DNA of 6,572 bases from Methanosarcinales archaeon (lineage in GTDB: Archaea; Halobacteriota; Syntropharchaeia; Alkanophagales; Methanospirareceae), in contig QMVO01000099.1 in the NCBI GenBank assembly GCA_003661125.1, forward strand, positions 1-6,572, read 5' to 3'. This document shows, piece after piece, positions 1 to 5,439 of this stretch. Made by a program: the position numbers and the translations under genes. The notes below the pieces were generated by a model that saw nothing but the letters and a program-made list of their open reading frames with translations, was not told the origin of the DNA and searched no databases. The number at the start of each line of letters is the position of its first letter. The first letter of the stretch is position 1.

Positions 1-92
1 ATGGATTACCACCCTAACCATTATTGCAAGAATATCGCATGGGAAAGTTTTAAAATAAAGTATAGGTAGCTATACAAATACAATTATTTATA

Positions 93-2150
93 TCATATTT
101 TTTTGCACAGTCGCAGAGCGTCTTCCTTTATCTTTCTTGCTCGCTTCTCTCCAATACCAGGAACTCTTTCTAACTGCGTCACATCGGCTTTTGCCACCTC
201 TACCGCGCTTTTAAACCCTGCGGAATACAATCCTCTTGCGATCACCCTGCCAACGCCTCTTATAGACACCAATTCGAGCAAATCTGTTTTAATACCATGC
301 TTTATCCTCTTCTGTAACACGCTTAACTTCGCATACATGTTCGTATCCTTAAGATATCTTGCCATCCTCGACGCTGCATAACAAATCCATTCTAAGACAT
401 AGATGTTATTGTGAATCTCTCCTGGATATATTCCGAACTTCTCCTTTATCTCTCGATAGGTAAGCTCATCAATCCATGCGTGCGCCACAATCGCACTACC
501 CAACGCATACGCACCGTCATACACCCATTCCTGGTTATCGCTAAGGCTGCTTGCTATTTCCATCGCTTGCTTCGCTTTTTTCACACGCAGCGGAACCACC
601 TCCTCACATCTGCATAAAAGGAGCAAGAGATCAAAATCCGATAGTTTTGTTTTTCCCTTTTTCCCGAGCTCACTTAAAACTTCTATCCCTTCTATCAGCT
701 CCAATGCTGATTTCGTGGATAAATACAACTTGGAAGCGAGCGACCCGAATCCAGTAGCTCTTATTTCACTTCCTTTCTTCTCTATGAACCCTTCCTCTGA
801 TAATTCCGTCAGTATATCTTCCAATTGGTCTCTTACGAGTTCCATTTGAGCGCGGTTTTGAAACGCATAGAAGGTGCTGTTGAGAAAATCAAGAATTTGG
901 TCTGTATGATGCGCACCACCAACGATGGTTGCGAGAATCTGCTCGGTCATCGCATCTGCGGAAAACTGAGATTCTATCTCTTCCAATTCACCATTTATGT
1001 AAAAATCCTCTATTTCCTCGCACTCATCTTCGCTCTTCGCTACTATCAGCCCAATTCCATACTCATCATATTCCGGTCTTCCAGCACGACCGAATACCTG
1101 TTTCACCCAGCACACGGGCATCGGCTCATTGCCCCTGCCAAGCGAAAAAAACTTATAATTCCGGATTACAACCATTTTTGCAGGTAAAGAAACGCCCATT
1201 GCCAGCGTTGGCGTGCAGCATATCACTTTTAATATATGCGCTCTAAAACTCTCTTCTATCGCTCTACGCTGCTCCGGGTGCAGCCACGAGTTGTGGTATG
1301 CAACGCCAGACCTGACCATATCTGCAAGGTCATCTACACCAATGTCCACCTGCTCCGCAAGCTGGATCAACTCTTTATTCGCCATTTTCAATTGCGCTGC
1401 AATTTTTCTCGCAAAAGATGCCGAACCCCTTTTTGTATTTACAAAAACAAGAACTTGTGAACCTTCTTTCGCCTCCTGTACCACTCGCTCTATTATCTTC
1501 CGGTCATCCTTTGCCAGGAATACCTCCTCTTTTAAAGGCACCGGTCTCCATTCAGAGCGTATCAGAGATGCATGCAACCAGTCTCCGAACTCCTCCGCAT
1601 TTGGTATCGTTGCAGATAAGCCAATGATCCTCGCAGCACGATTAAAGCTCATAAAACGCGCCATCGCTCCTTCTAACCTCGGTCCTCTCTTCTCATCTCC
1701 TATCACATGTACCTCATCCACAACCAGAACCGAAATCTTTCTTAACCAGGCAGGCTTTATTCTCGTAAGAGAGTCCAGCTTTTCCAGTGTGAGAATTGTA
1801 ATGTCATATCTTTCAAGATACCTCGAGCTACTTTCGTAATCGCCCGTTGATATGCCAACTTTTGCAACACCGGTGTATTTATCCTTAAAATTCAGATATT
1901 TCTCGTATGCTAATGCATTTAGCGGCACGACATAAAGGCATTTCCCGGAATCAAGCAAAATTGATTTTAACATCACTAATTCCGCTAACAGCGTTTTTCC
2001 ACTCGCCGTTGGAGAAGAGATGACGAAATTTTTATTCTTATCAAGCAAACCTGCTCTTATCGCATCCTCTTGCGGCGGGTAGAGCTCTATGTCGCTATCG
2101 CCGGAGATAATGTTCAACCCCTTTTCCCGCTTTAAGTCCGATAACCGCAT
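93..2150 (-). CDS. hel308: Hel308-type superfamily-2 DNA helicase
   Basis: This is an ATP-dependent 3'-5' DNA helicase of the archaeal Hel308 (Ski2-like, HELQ-related) family, which acts at stalled replication forks and in recombination. Visible in the 685 residues are a Q-motif-like LYPPQ (23-27), Walker A SSPTASGKT (45-53), Walker B DEVH (145-148), motif III SAT (179-181), a motif IV region VLVFVNTKR (233-241), motif V TPTLAMGVSLPA (313-324) and motif VI QVFGRAGRP (351-359). A winged-helix/ratchet region follows, then two C-terminal helix-hairpin-helix segments (about 625-645 and 659-676, VPGIGEKRARKI). The length is near the family norm of about 700. The start is chosen because the residues before LYPPQ align in length with family N-termini. 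Oddities are HNSWL (286-290) where the family usually has HHAGL, and RVIAR (635-639) where the family usually has RxRAR. It could be a divergent paralogue rather than the main Hel308. The gene stands alone, with no Shine-Dalgarno motif. Confidence 0.93.
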   Translation of the reverse strand: MRLSDLKREKGLNIISGDSDIELYPPQEDAIRAGLLDKNKNFVISSPTASGKTLLAELVMLKSILLDSGKCLYVVPLNALAYEKYLNFKDKYTGVAKVGISTGDYESSSRYLERYDITILTLEKLDSLTRIKPAWLRKISVLVVDEVHVIGDEKRGPRLEGAMARFMSFNRAARIIGLSATIPNAEEFGDWLHASLIRSEWRPVPLKEEVFLAKDDRKIIERVVQEAKEGSQVLVFVNTKRGSASFARKIAAQLKMANKELIQLAEQVDIGVDDLADMVRSGVAYHNSWLHPEQRRAIEESFRAHILKVICCTPTLAMGVSLPAKMVVIRNYKFFSLGRGNEPMPVCWVKQVFGRAGRPEYDEYGIGLIVAKSEDECEEIEDFYINGELEEIESQFSADAMTEQILATIVGGAHHTDQILDFLNSTFYAFQNRAQMELVRDQLEDILTELSEEGFIEKKGSEIRATGFGSLASKLYLSTKSALELIEGIEVLSELGKKGKTKLSDFDLLLLLCRCEEVVPLRVKKAKQAMEIASSLSDNQEWVYDGAYALGSAIVAHAWIDELTYREIKEKFGIYPGEIHNNIYVLEWICYAASRMARYLKDTNMYAKLSVLQKRIKHGIKTDLLELVSIRGVGRVIARGLYSAGFKSAVEVAKADVTQLERVPGIGEKRARKIKEDALRLCKKI

Positions 2151-2162
2151 TTTCGCGAAAAT
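2149..2162. promoter_or_regulatory. 14-bp perfect palindrome over the helicase start codon
   Basis: ATTTTCGCGAAAAT reads the same on both strands. It covers the first two bases of the helicase ATG and the 12 bases just upstream of it. If the TATA-like box at 2177-2190 drives the helicase, the predicted transcription start (about 25 bases downstream, near 2158) falls inside the palindrome. That is a typical place for an archaeal repressor to block polymerase. The symmetry is seen directly; a role as operator is inferred, and no matching regulator is recognised in the window. Confidence 0.35.
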
Positions 2163-2176
2163 CCAACTTACAACAC

Positions 2177-2190
2177 AATAAATATATACT
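2177..2190. promoter_or_regulatory. Shared TATA-like box between divergent helicase and L37Ae operons
   Basis: AATAAATATATACT lies in the 71-bp spacer between two divergent start codons. Its near-symmetrical ATATATA core can be read as an archaeal TATA box on either strand. Rightward, a start about 25 bases on (near 2210) gives a leader of roughly a dozen bases before the L37Ae ATG. Leftward, it gives a nearly leaderless helicase mRNA. Neither gene has a Shine-Dalgarno motif, which fits short leaders. The positions are inferred from spacing, not measured. Confidence 0.5.
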
Positions 2191-2221
2191 ACTTCAATCT
2201 TAATTTAATTCCAAATGAAAA

Positions 2222-2545
2222 ATGACGAGTAAGCAAAAGAGGAAGAAGGGGAGGAAGACAAAATCAGCAGGTAGGTTTGGAGTGCGTTATGGACGGAAAA
2301 TAAGAAAAGCTGTTGCTGAGATGGAAGAGAAGACAAGAGCCACATACAAGTGCCCGAAATGTGAAAAGAAGTCAGTGACAAGAATAGGCACAGGTATATG
2401 GAAGTGTTCAACATGCGGCTTCACCTTCACCGGGGGAACTTATGTCCCAAAAACTCCAATGGGCGTAACGGCACAGAGGGCGATAAAGAGGATAGAGGAA
2501 AGGGGAGTAGGAACCGAAATGGGACCGATGGAAGTAAAGGAGTGA
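2222..2545 (+). CDS. rpl37ae: Large ribosomal subunit protein eL43 (L37Ae)
   Basis: A zinc-ribbon protein of the large ribosomal subunit, found in archaea and eukaryotes. The 107 residues begin with a very basic stretch and an AGRFGVRYGRKIRK segment (16-29) typical of the family. A four-cysteine zinc ribbon follows: CPKC at 44-47 and CSTC at 62-65, enclosing SVTRIGTGIWKC, then FTGGTYVPKT (69-78). It is longer than most archaeal versions (about 75-95 residues), owing to a few extra basic residues at the N-terminus and a charged C-terminal tail (about 89-107). An ATG at 2215 is in another frame, so 2222 is the only sensible start. It is the first gene of a tight operon with rpoP and pcc1, a common euryarchaeal arrangement. 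Confidence 0.95.
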   Translation: MTSKQKRKKGRKTKSAGRFGVRYGRKIRKAVAEMEEKTRATYKCPKCEKKSVTRIGTGIWKCSTCGFTFTGGTYVPKTPMGVTAQRAIKRIEERGVGTEMGPMEVKE

Positions 2546-2550
2546 GGTGA
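2544..2550 (+). promoter_or_regulatory. Shine-Dalgarno site for rpoP
   Basis: GAGGTGA overlaps the L37Ae stop codon and lies 2 bases before the rpoP ATG, with a second GGAG at 2539-2542 at a more usual spacing (10 bases). This supports ATG 2553 as the start of the very small rpoP gene and suggests reinitiation by ribosomes finishing L37Ae. It is the clearest ribosome binding site in the window. Confidence 0.6.
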
Positions 2551-2552
2551 AG

Positions 2553-2693
2553 ATGGGATATTACTGCTTAAGGTGTAAAAGGATTGTAGAGATAACCACT
2601 GAATATCAAGTGATAAGATGCCCATATTGTGGCTATCGGGCATTAAGAAAGGAAAGACCGAAAGTGATGGTGAAAAAAGTAAAGGCGGTCTAA
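2553..2693 (+). CDS. rpoP: DNA-directed RNA polymerase subunit P (Rpo12)
   Basis: A 46-residue zinc-ribbon subunit of archaeal RNA polymerase, the counterpart of eukaryotic Rpb12, which helps assemble the Rpo3/Rpo10/Rpo11 platform. The sequence is MGYYCLRC..., with cysteines at 5, 8, 23 and 26 arranged as CxxC...CPYCG. It also has the family signature IRCPYCGYRAL (21-31) followed by a basic KERPK tail (33-37). The length is normal for the family. It lies 7 bases after L37Ae, behind a good Shine-Dalgarno sequence, and its TAA stop is directly followed by the ATG of pcc1. Identity is secure from the motif, the size and the gene order. Confidence 0.94.
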   Translation: MGYYCLRCKRIVEITTEYQVIRCPYCGYRALRKERPKVMVKKVKAV

Positions 2694-2957
2694 ATGGGAA
2701 TCAAAGCTGAATTTGTGCTTGAGGATGAAGAAGAGGCAATAAAGACGGTGTATGAGTCTATAAAAGAAGAGAAAGAGAATAAGACAAAATTAGATAAAGA
2801 CAAACGCTTTTTTGTTGATGTCGCTCTCAAAGAGGATAAACTAAGCGTAAGCGTATGTATAAGCGGTGAGGATATAGTGAAGGTGAGAGCAGCGGCGAAT
2901 ACATGGCTTCGCTTGTTGAAAGTAGCAGAGGAAATGGTAGAAGTGGTAAAGTCTTGA
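2694..2957 (+). CDS. pcc1: KEOPS complex subunit Pcc1
   Basis: Pcc1 is the small dimerising subunit of KEOPS, the complex (Kae1, Bud32, Cgi121, Pcc1) that makes the t6A base at position 37 of ANN-decoding tRNAs. The 87-residue protein has the expected alternation of strands and helices and ends with the family hallmark RAAANTWLRLLKVAEEM (65-81), the helix that contacts Kae1 and tRNA. An unusually charged Glu/Lys stretch occupies 10-38. The ATG abuts the rpoP stop with no gap, implying coupled translation. rpl37ae-rpoP-pcc1 is a conserved euryarchaeal order. The other KEOPS genes are not in this window. Confidence 0.88.
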   Translation: MGIKAEFVLEDEEEAIKTVYESIKEEKENKTKLDKDKRFFVDVALKEDKLSVSVCISGEDIVKVRAAANTWLRLLKVAEEMVEVVKS

Positions 2958-2958
2958 T

Positions 2959-3138
2959 ATGCGATTCTCGTGGTTTTTGAGCGGAATCCCGGCATTAGTG
3001 TTCCTATTGCTTATCCTTCTCCTTCTTTTAGGCATATTATGGCTGATAGTCAAATTCTTGCCTTATATCATCATCGCAATTGTAATTTTAATTCTAATTC
3101 TTGTGTTGTTGTATTTTCTGTGGAGAATTTTGGTTTAA
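2959..3138 (+). CDS. Small two-helix membrane protein, hypothetical
   Basis: A 59-residue ORF starting 1 base after the pcc1 stop (TGATATG), so it is probably translated by coupled reinitiation. It begins MRFSWFLSGIPALV and consists almost entirely of two hydrophobic segments, about 10-31 and 33-54. They are separated by a single lysine (K32) and a proline (P35), and the protein ends WRILV. This predicts a helical hairpin with very short loops and no soluble domain. I recognise no family. It occupies the place where many euryarchaeal operons carry the prefoldin beta subunit after pcc1. Its position, reading frame and coherent membrane pattern argue that it is real. Its function is unknown; it could be a membrane anchor or regulator, but nothing in the sequence says which. 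Confidence 0.65.
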   Translation: MRFSWFLSGIPALVFLLLILLLLLGILWLIVKFLPYIIIAIVILILILVLLYFLWRILV

Positions 3139-3144
3139 TTGATT

Positions 3145-3177
3145 AAAAATGATAGATAGATAGATAATGCGGAAAAA
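3145..3177 (-). terminator. T-run terminator region for the S4e-L5-DUF1638 transcript
   Basis: On the minus strand, downstream of the DUF1638 stop codon, two five-T runs (complement of 3173-3177 and 3145-3149) lie in AT-rich sequence. Archaeal termination usually occurs at such oligo-T tracts without a hairpin. A weak 5-bp stem (AGGAA 3183-3187 with TTCCT 3193-3197) lies just before them. No equally good signal follows the plus-strand operon in this spacer. Confidence 0.3.
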
Positions 3178-3203
3178 TACGAAGGAAGGATGTTCCTGGC
3201 TGG

Positions 3204-4034
3204 CTATAACCCTAAACCTTTTTCCAACGCCTCAAGCATGATTTTTGACTTTCTCATTTCAATTTTTATCTCAAGCCCGAACTCCTTAGCGAAGTTTTCA
3301 ACCGTTTTTGAATATTCTTCGTCTTTCTCATCCCTGTCGGAATAGCATATCTTCACAACCCTTCGGTAATGGTTCTTCATGAGTTTTATTATCCTCGGTG
3401 TATCAATAGTAGCACTTCTGTTCATCTTCCCTGCTATAATACCAATAGTAGATTCCAGTATTACCAGAGGCTCCTTTATGATTGATGCCCCCGCAGGAGT
3501 CATGAAAAAAGTTCCTATTTCTTCCCGTAGCAACTCCTGAACCCTTTCTTTACCAAGCGCAATCTCTATGCAATTGTTCAATAATTCCCCTCTTTTGTCC
3601 CTCGGTATTACCACAGGCACATCTGCTTCTTTGATTACTCTTTCCATCCCGTTTGTTGTGCATCCACACAACCCATATCCCAATAAAACGAAATTCGCTA
3701 TGGCACTCATTTTTTTTATGCCCTCTTCAACCCTCACCAGTAGTTTATCAGGGCAGTCATGCATTCTCAACTCCAATACTTCGATAATCACAGAATCCGT
3801 GATGTCATATTCACGAATTTCCTTCTCTATCTGCCTGATCGTTTTTTCTTTTATTTTTATATCGCCTTCAGACAGCACACTCGAAAACCGCTGATTTATC
3901 CTTTTACTCAGTGTATTTATTGCCGGATTGCTGGTTTCGGGCAGCACAAAGAAGAGGATATCAACGCCTGTTTTTTTGATTACTTCTTTTATTTCTCTGC
4001 TTAGAATCTCGCATGTGATGATCCCTATATGCAT
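3204..4034 (-). CDS. DUF1638-like protein
   Basis: A 276-residue soluble protein. No signal peptide or membrane span is seen. Its central region resembles DUF1638, a family of unknown function frequent in methanogens, where members are often found near corrinoid methyltransferase genes. Family-like features are an early cysteine in IITCEIL (C8), LRMHDCPDKL (89-98), LLGYGLCGCTT (117-127), VVIPRDKRGELL (141-152) and EIGTFFMTPAG (172-182). The second half (about 200-276) has a further alpha/beta pattern. The conserved cysteines and histidine (C8, H92, C94, C123, C125) could bind metal or a cofactor; this is inferred. The gene starts 12 bases after the rpl5 stop and probably shares its transcript, with no clear Shine-Dalgarno sequence. 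Its biochemical role is unknown. The family assignment rests on motif memory, not on a search. Confidence 0.68.
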   Translation of the reverse strand: MHIGIITCEILSREIKEVIKKTGVDILFFVLPETSNPAINTLSKRINQRFSSVLSEGDIKIKEKTIRQIEKEIREYDITDSVIIEVLELRMHDCPDKLLVRVEEGIKKMSAIANFVLLGYGLCGCTTNGMERVIKEADVPVVIPRDKRGELLNNCIEIALGKERVQELLREEIGTFFMTPAGASIIKEPLVILESTIGIIAGKMNRSATIDTPRIIKLMKNHYRRVVKICYSDRDEKDEEYSKTVENFAKEFGLEIKIEMRKSKIMLEALEKGLGL

Positions 4035-4046
4035 TGTTTAATATTT

Positions 4047-4559
4047 TCATACTTCCACCACTTCTACGCCATATTCCTTTTCGAGAAATGCCATACCCTC
4101 TTCTTTGCTTATCCTTTGCTTACCTGGCAGCTTCTTTTTTTGTATTCTTCGCTCTTTTATTCGATTCCCCGGTCTTTTTAACGAAACTGAAACATCCATT
4201 CCATATATTCCTACTTTGGGGTCGTAACGGATGCCAAAGTCGGTGTGTTCCGCGATGCCAAAAGAGAAATTGCCATAGGTGTCAAATTGACTCATAAGGA
4301 GCTTATTTTGTATTTTAAAACACCGTTTGAGGAATTCCTTTGCACGTTCTCGTCTCAACGTGACCTTGCACGCAATAGCTTCGCCTTTTTTTATACCCAG
4401 TGGTTGTATGGTTCTTTTAGCCAGCCGCTTAATCGGTTTTTGACCCGCAATGCGCTCCAAAAGTTTCTCTGCTTTTGCTAACTTCTCTCCACTCTCCCCT
4501 ACTGCCATATTTATCACTACTTTGTCTATTTCTATTCTTCTCATTGGATTTGCTGTCAT
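4047..4559 (-). CDS. rpl5: Large ribosomal subunit protein uL5 (L5)
   Basis: L5 binds 5S rRNA in the central protuberance of the large subunit. The 170-residue protein has the archaeal signatures NPMRRIEIDKVVINMAVGES (4-23), QKPIKRLAKRTIQPLGIKKG (40-59) and FSFGIAEHTDFGIRYDP (98-114). The GIYGMDVSV strand follows, and a basic loop RPGNRIKERRIQKKKLPG (129-146) precedes the EGMAFLEKEYGVEV end. The length is normal. The start is taken at MTANPMRR, which aligns with archaeal homologues; an internal ATG at residue 6 would cut into the conserved part. It follows rps4e by 11 bases, the usual archaeal S4e-L5 order, but S14 does not follow it here. Confidence 0.95.
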   Translation of the reverse strand: MTANPMRRIEIDKVVINMAVGESGEKLAKAEKLLERIAGQKPIKRLAKRTIQPLGIKKGEAIACKVTLRRERAKEFLKRCFKIQNKLLMSQFDTYGNFSFGIAEHTDFGIRYDPKVGIYGMDVSVSLKRPGNRIKERRIQKKKLPGKQRISKEEGMAFLEKEYGVEVVEV

Positions 4560-4570
4560 TTTTTTCTGAT

Positions 4571-5296
4571 TTAGTATTTAACCTCAGGAATCTCTATTTT
4601 TTCTTCTCCCACCACAAAGACATAATCATCTATGATCTCGAAAGTTTCCTCTTCGCCTAACGGTCTTATCTTTACTATATTTGGCTCTGGACTTTGCACT
4701 ATTCTTATCTCTTCTATTTCACCTGCCTGGGCAGAATGCTTACCGCCTATTACCAGCACTTTACTTCCTTCTTTATATGCAAAATGCTGCAGAATTTCAT
4801 TATCAGGAATAGAAATCATCAAAGAATCCTTTGGTTTTATTTTTTCCGCAAGCTCTTCTCCTGGAAGAATGTTCCTGCCATCATGCAGGTTCAATTGTGT
4901 CTGCCCCCCTTTGAGCATTCTTTTACCGCTCACACGACTTAGTTTCCTGGACGCTTCTTCCTCCCCTATCTCCACCAGTGATAATTTCCCCTTTTTGTCC
5001 AAAAGAGCCATATAACAGGCATTAATGCGTGGAATGGAAAGGATGTCAAAGATGCCAACAGGGAACTTAAGGTCTTTTCTCACTCTTCCATTTACTACTA
5101 CCTCCCCCTCTTTCAATATCCTTTTCGTTTCCTTACTATTGTCCGCCAACTGCAGCATGTCCCTTATGATCAAAAGCAGGGGCATGCTTCTATCCCCAGG
5201 ATGCGGTCCTGGTCTGGGTTTTACCGTCCAGTAGGCGGTTTTTCTTCCTATTCGCCAGCTGCGTGGTGCCGCTATTCTCTTTTGATGTTTTCCCAT
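4571..5296 (-). CDS. rps4e: Small ribosomal subunit protein eS4 (S4e)
   Basis: S4e is a small-subunit protein of archaea and eukaryotes. The 241 residues show the conserved N-terminus MGKHQKRIAAPRSWRIGRK (1-19) with PHPGDRSMPLLLIIRDMLQL (31-50). An S4-type RNA-binding region follows (about 41-100, including EGEVVVNGRVRKDLKFPVGI), then the S4e central domain (about 95-170), and a KOW-like segment GSKVLVIGGKHSAQAGEIEEI (177-197). Length and ends match archaeal family members. It is the first gene of a minus-strand operon with rpl5. No Shine-Dalgarno sequence precedes the ATG, so a leaderless or short-leader mRNA is likely. In most archaea L14 and L24 lie directly upstream; here a divergent surface-protein gene does. 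Confidence 0.95.
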   Translation of the reverse strand: MGKHQKRIAAPRSWRIGRKTAYWTVKPRPGPHPGDRSMPLLLIIRDMLQLADNSKETKRILKEGEVVVNGRVRKDLKFPVGIFDILSIPRINACYMALLDKKGKLSLVEIGEEEASRKLSRVSGKRMLKGGQTQLNLHDGRNILPGEELAEKIKPKDSLMISIPDNEILQHFAYKEGSKVLVIGGKHSAQAGEIEEIRIVQSPEPNIVKIRPLGEEETFEIIDDYVFVVGEEKIEIPEVKY

Positions 5297-5325
5297 CTTA
5301 GCTAAACTGAATATTATTTAATTAT

Positions 5326-5371
5326 TTAACTATGTTGCAAATACTATTTAAAGGAAATAGTTAAAAATAGT
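5326..5371. repeat. Nested inverted and direct AAATAGT repeats in the divergent spacer
   Basis: TTAACTAT (5326-5333) pairs with ATAGTTAA (5357-5364), and within that ACTATTT (5343-5349) pairs with AAATAGT (5355-5361) across a 5-base spacer. A third copy of AAATAGT lies at 5365-5371, exactly 10 bases (about one helical turn) after the second. The cluster lies between the S4e operon and the secreted-protein gene and overlaps the best TATA-like box. The repeats are seen directly. The AT-rich background makes short matches more likely, so operator function is only a suggestion. Confidence 0.4.
5345..5352 (-). promoter_or_regulatory. TATA-like box for the S4e operon
   Basis: Read on the minus strand this is TTTAAATA, a close match to the archaeal TATA consensus. 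A start about 25 bases downstream would leave a leader of roughly 27 bases before the S4e ATG. A second AT-rich stretch at 5311-5329 (minus strand TTAAATAATTAAATAATAT) could instead give a leaderless mRNA. The box sits inside the inverted repeat described for 5326-5371, so polymerase and a regulator might compete there. Confidence 0.35.
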
Positions 5372-5439
5372 AAAATGGACAACTCATCCTTATTTTTATC
5401 GCGGGGTAAATTTCACTTGGTATTGCGAAAAAGAAAAAA

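Noticed and set aside
1..69. Short plus-strand frames ending at 56-58 (TAA) or 67-69 (TAG) that could be the tail of a gene entering from the left
   Set aside because: Fewer than 23 codons are visible in each frame, both are equally open, and neither peptide is recognisable, so no gene end can be supported. The remaining bases to 92 are an AT-rich spacer.
1213..1839. Long plus-strand open frame (208 codons) opposite the helicase, with several shorter overlapping ones
   Set aside because: It lies wholly antisense to strongly conserved helicase motifs, has no recognisable domain, and its composition (Ser/Arg/Leu-rich) is what the reverse of this gene would give.
2205..2643. Minus-strand open frames opposite L37Ae and rpoP
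   Set aside because: They overlap two secure zinc-ribbon genes on the other strand and encode only low-complexity serine/leucine-rich peptides.
2690..3053. Minus-strand open frames opposite pcc1 and the small membrane protein
   Set aside because: They are antisense to pcc1 with its clear family motif. No start signal, domain or operon context supports them.
3183..3197. Hairpin AGGAA-N5-TTCCT as a stand-alone intrinsic terminator
   Set aside because: A 5-bp, AT-containing stem with no adjacent T-run on the plus strand is too weak to call by itself. It is only mentioned with the minus-strand T-runs.
3568..4297. Plus-strand open frames opposite the DUF1638-like and L5 genes
   Set aside because: They are mirror frames of conserved genes and show only hydrophobic or aromatic-rich low-information peptides.
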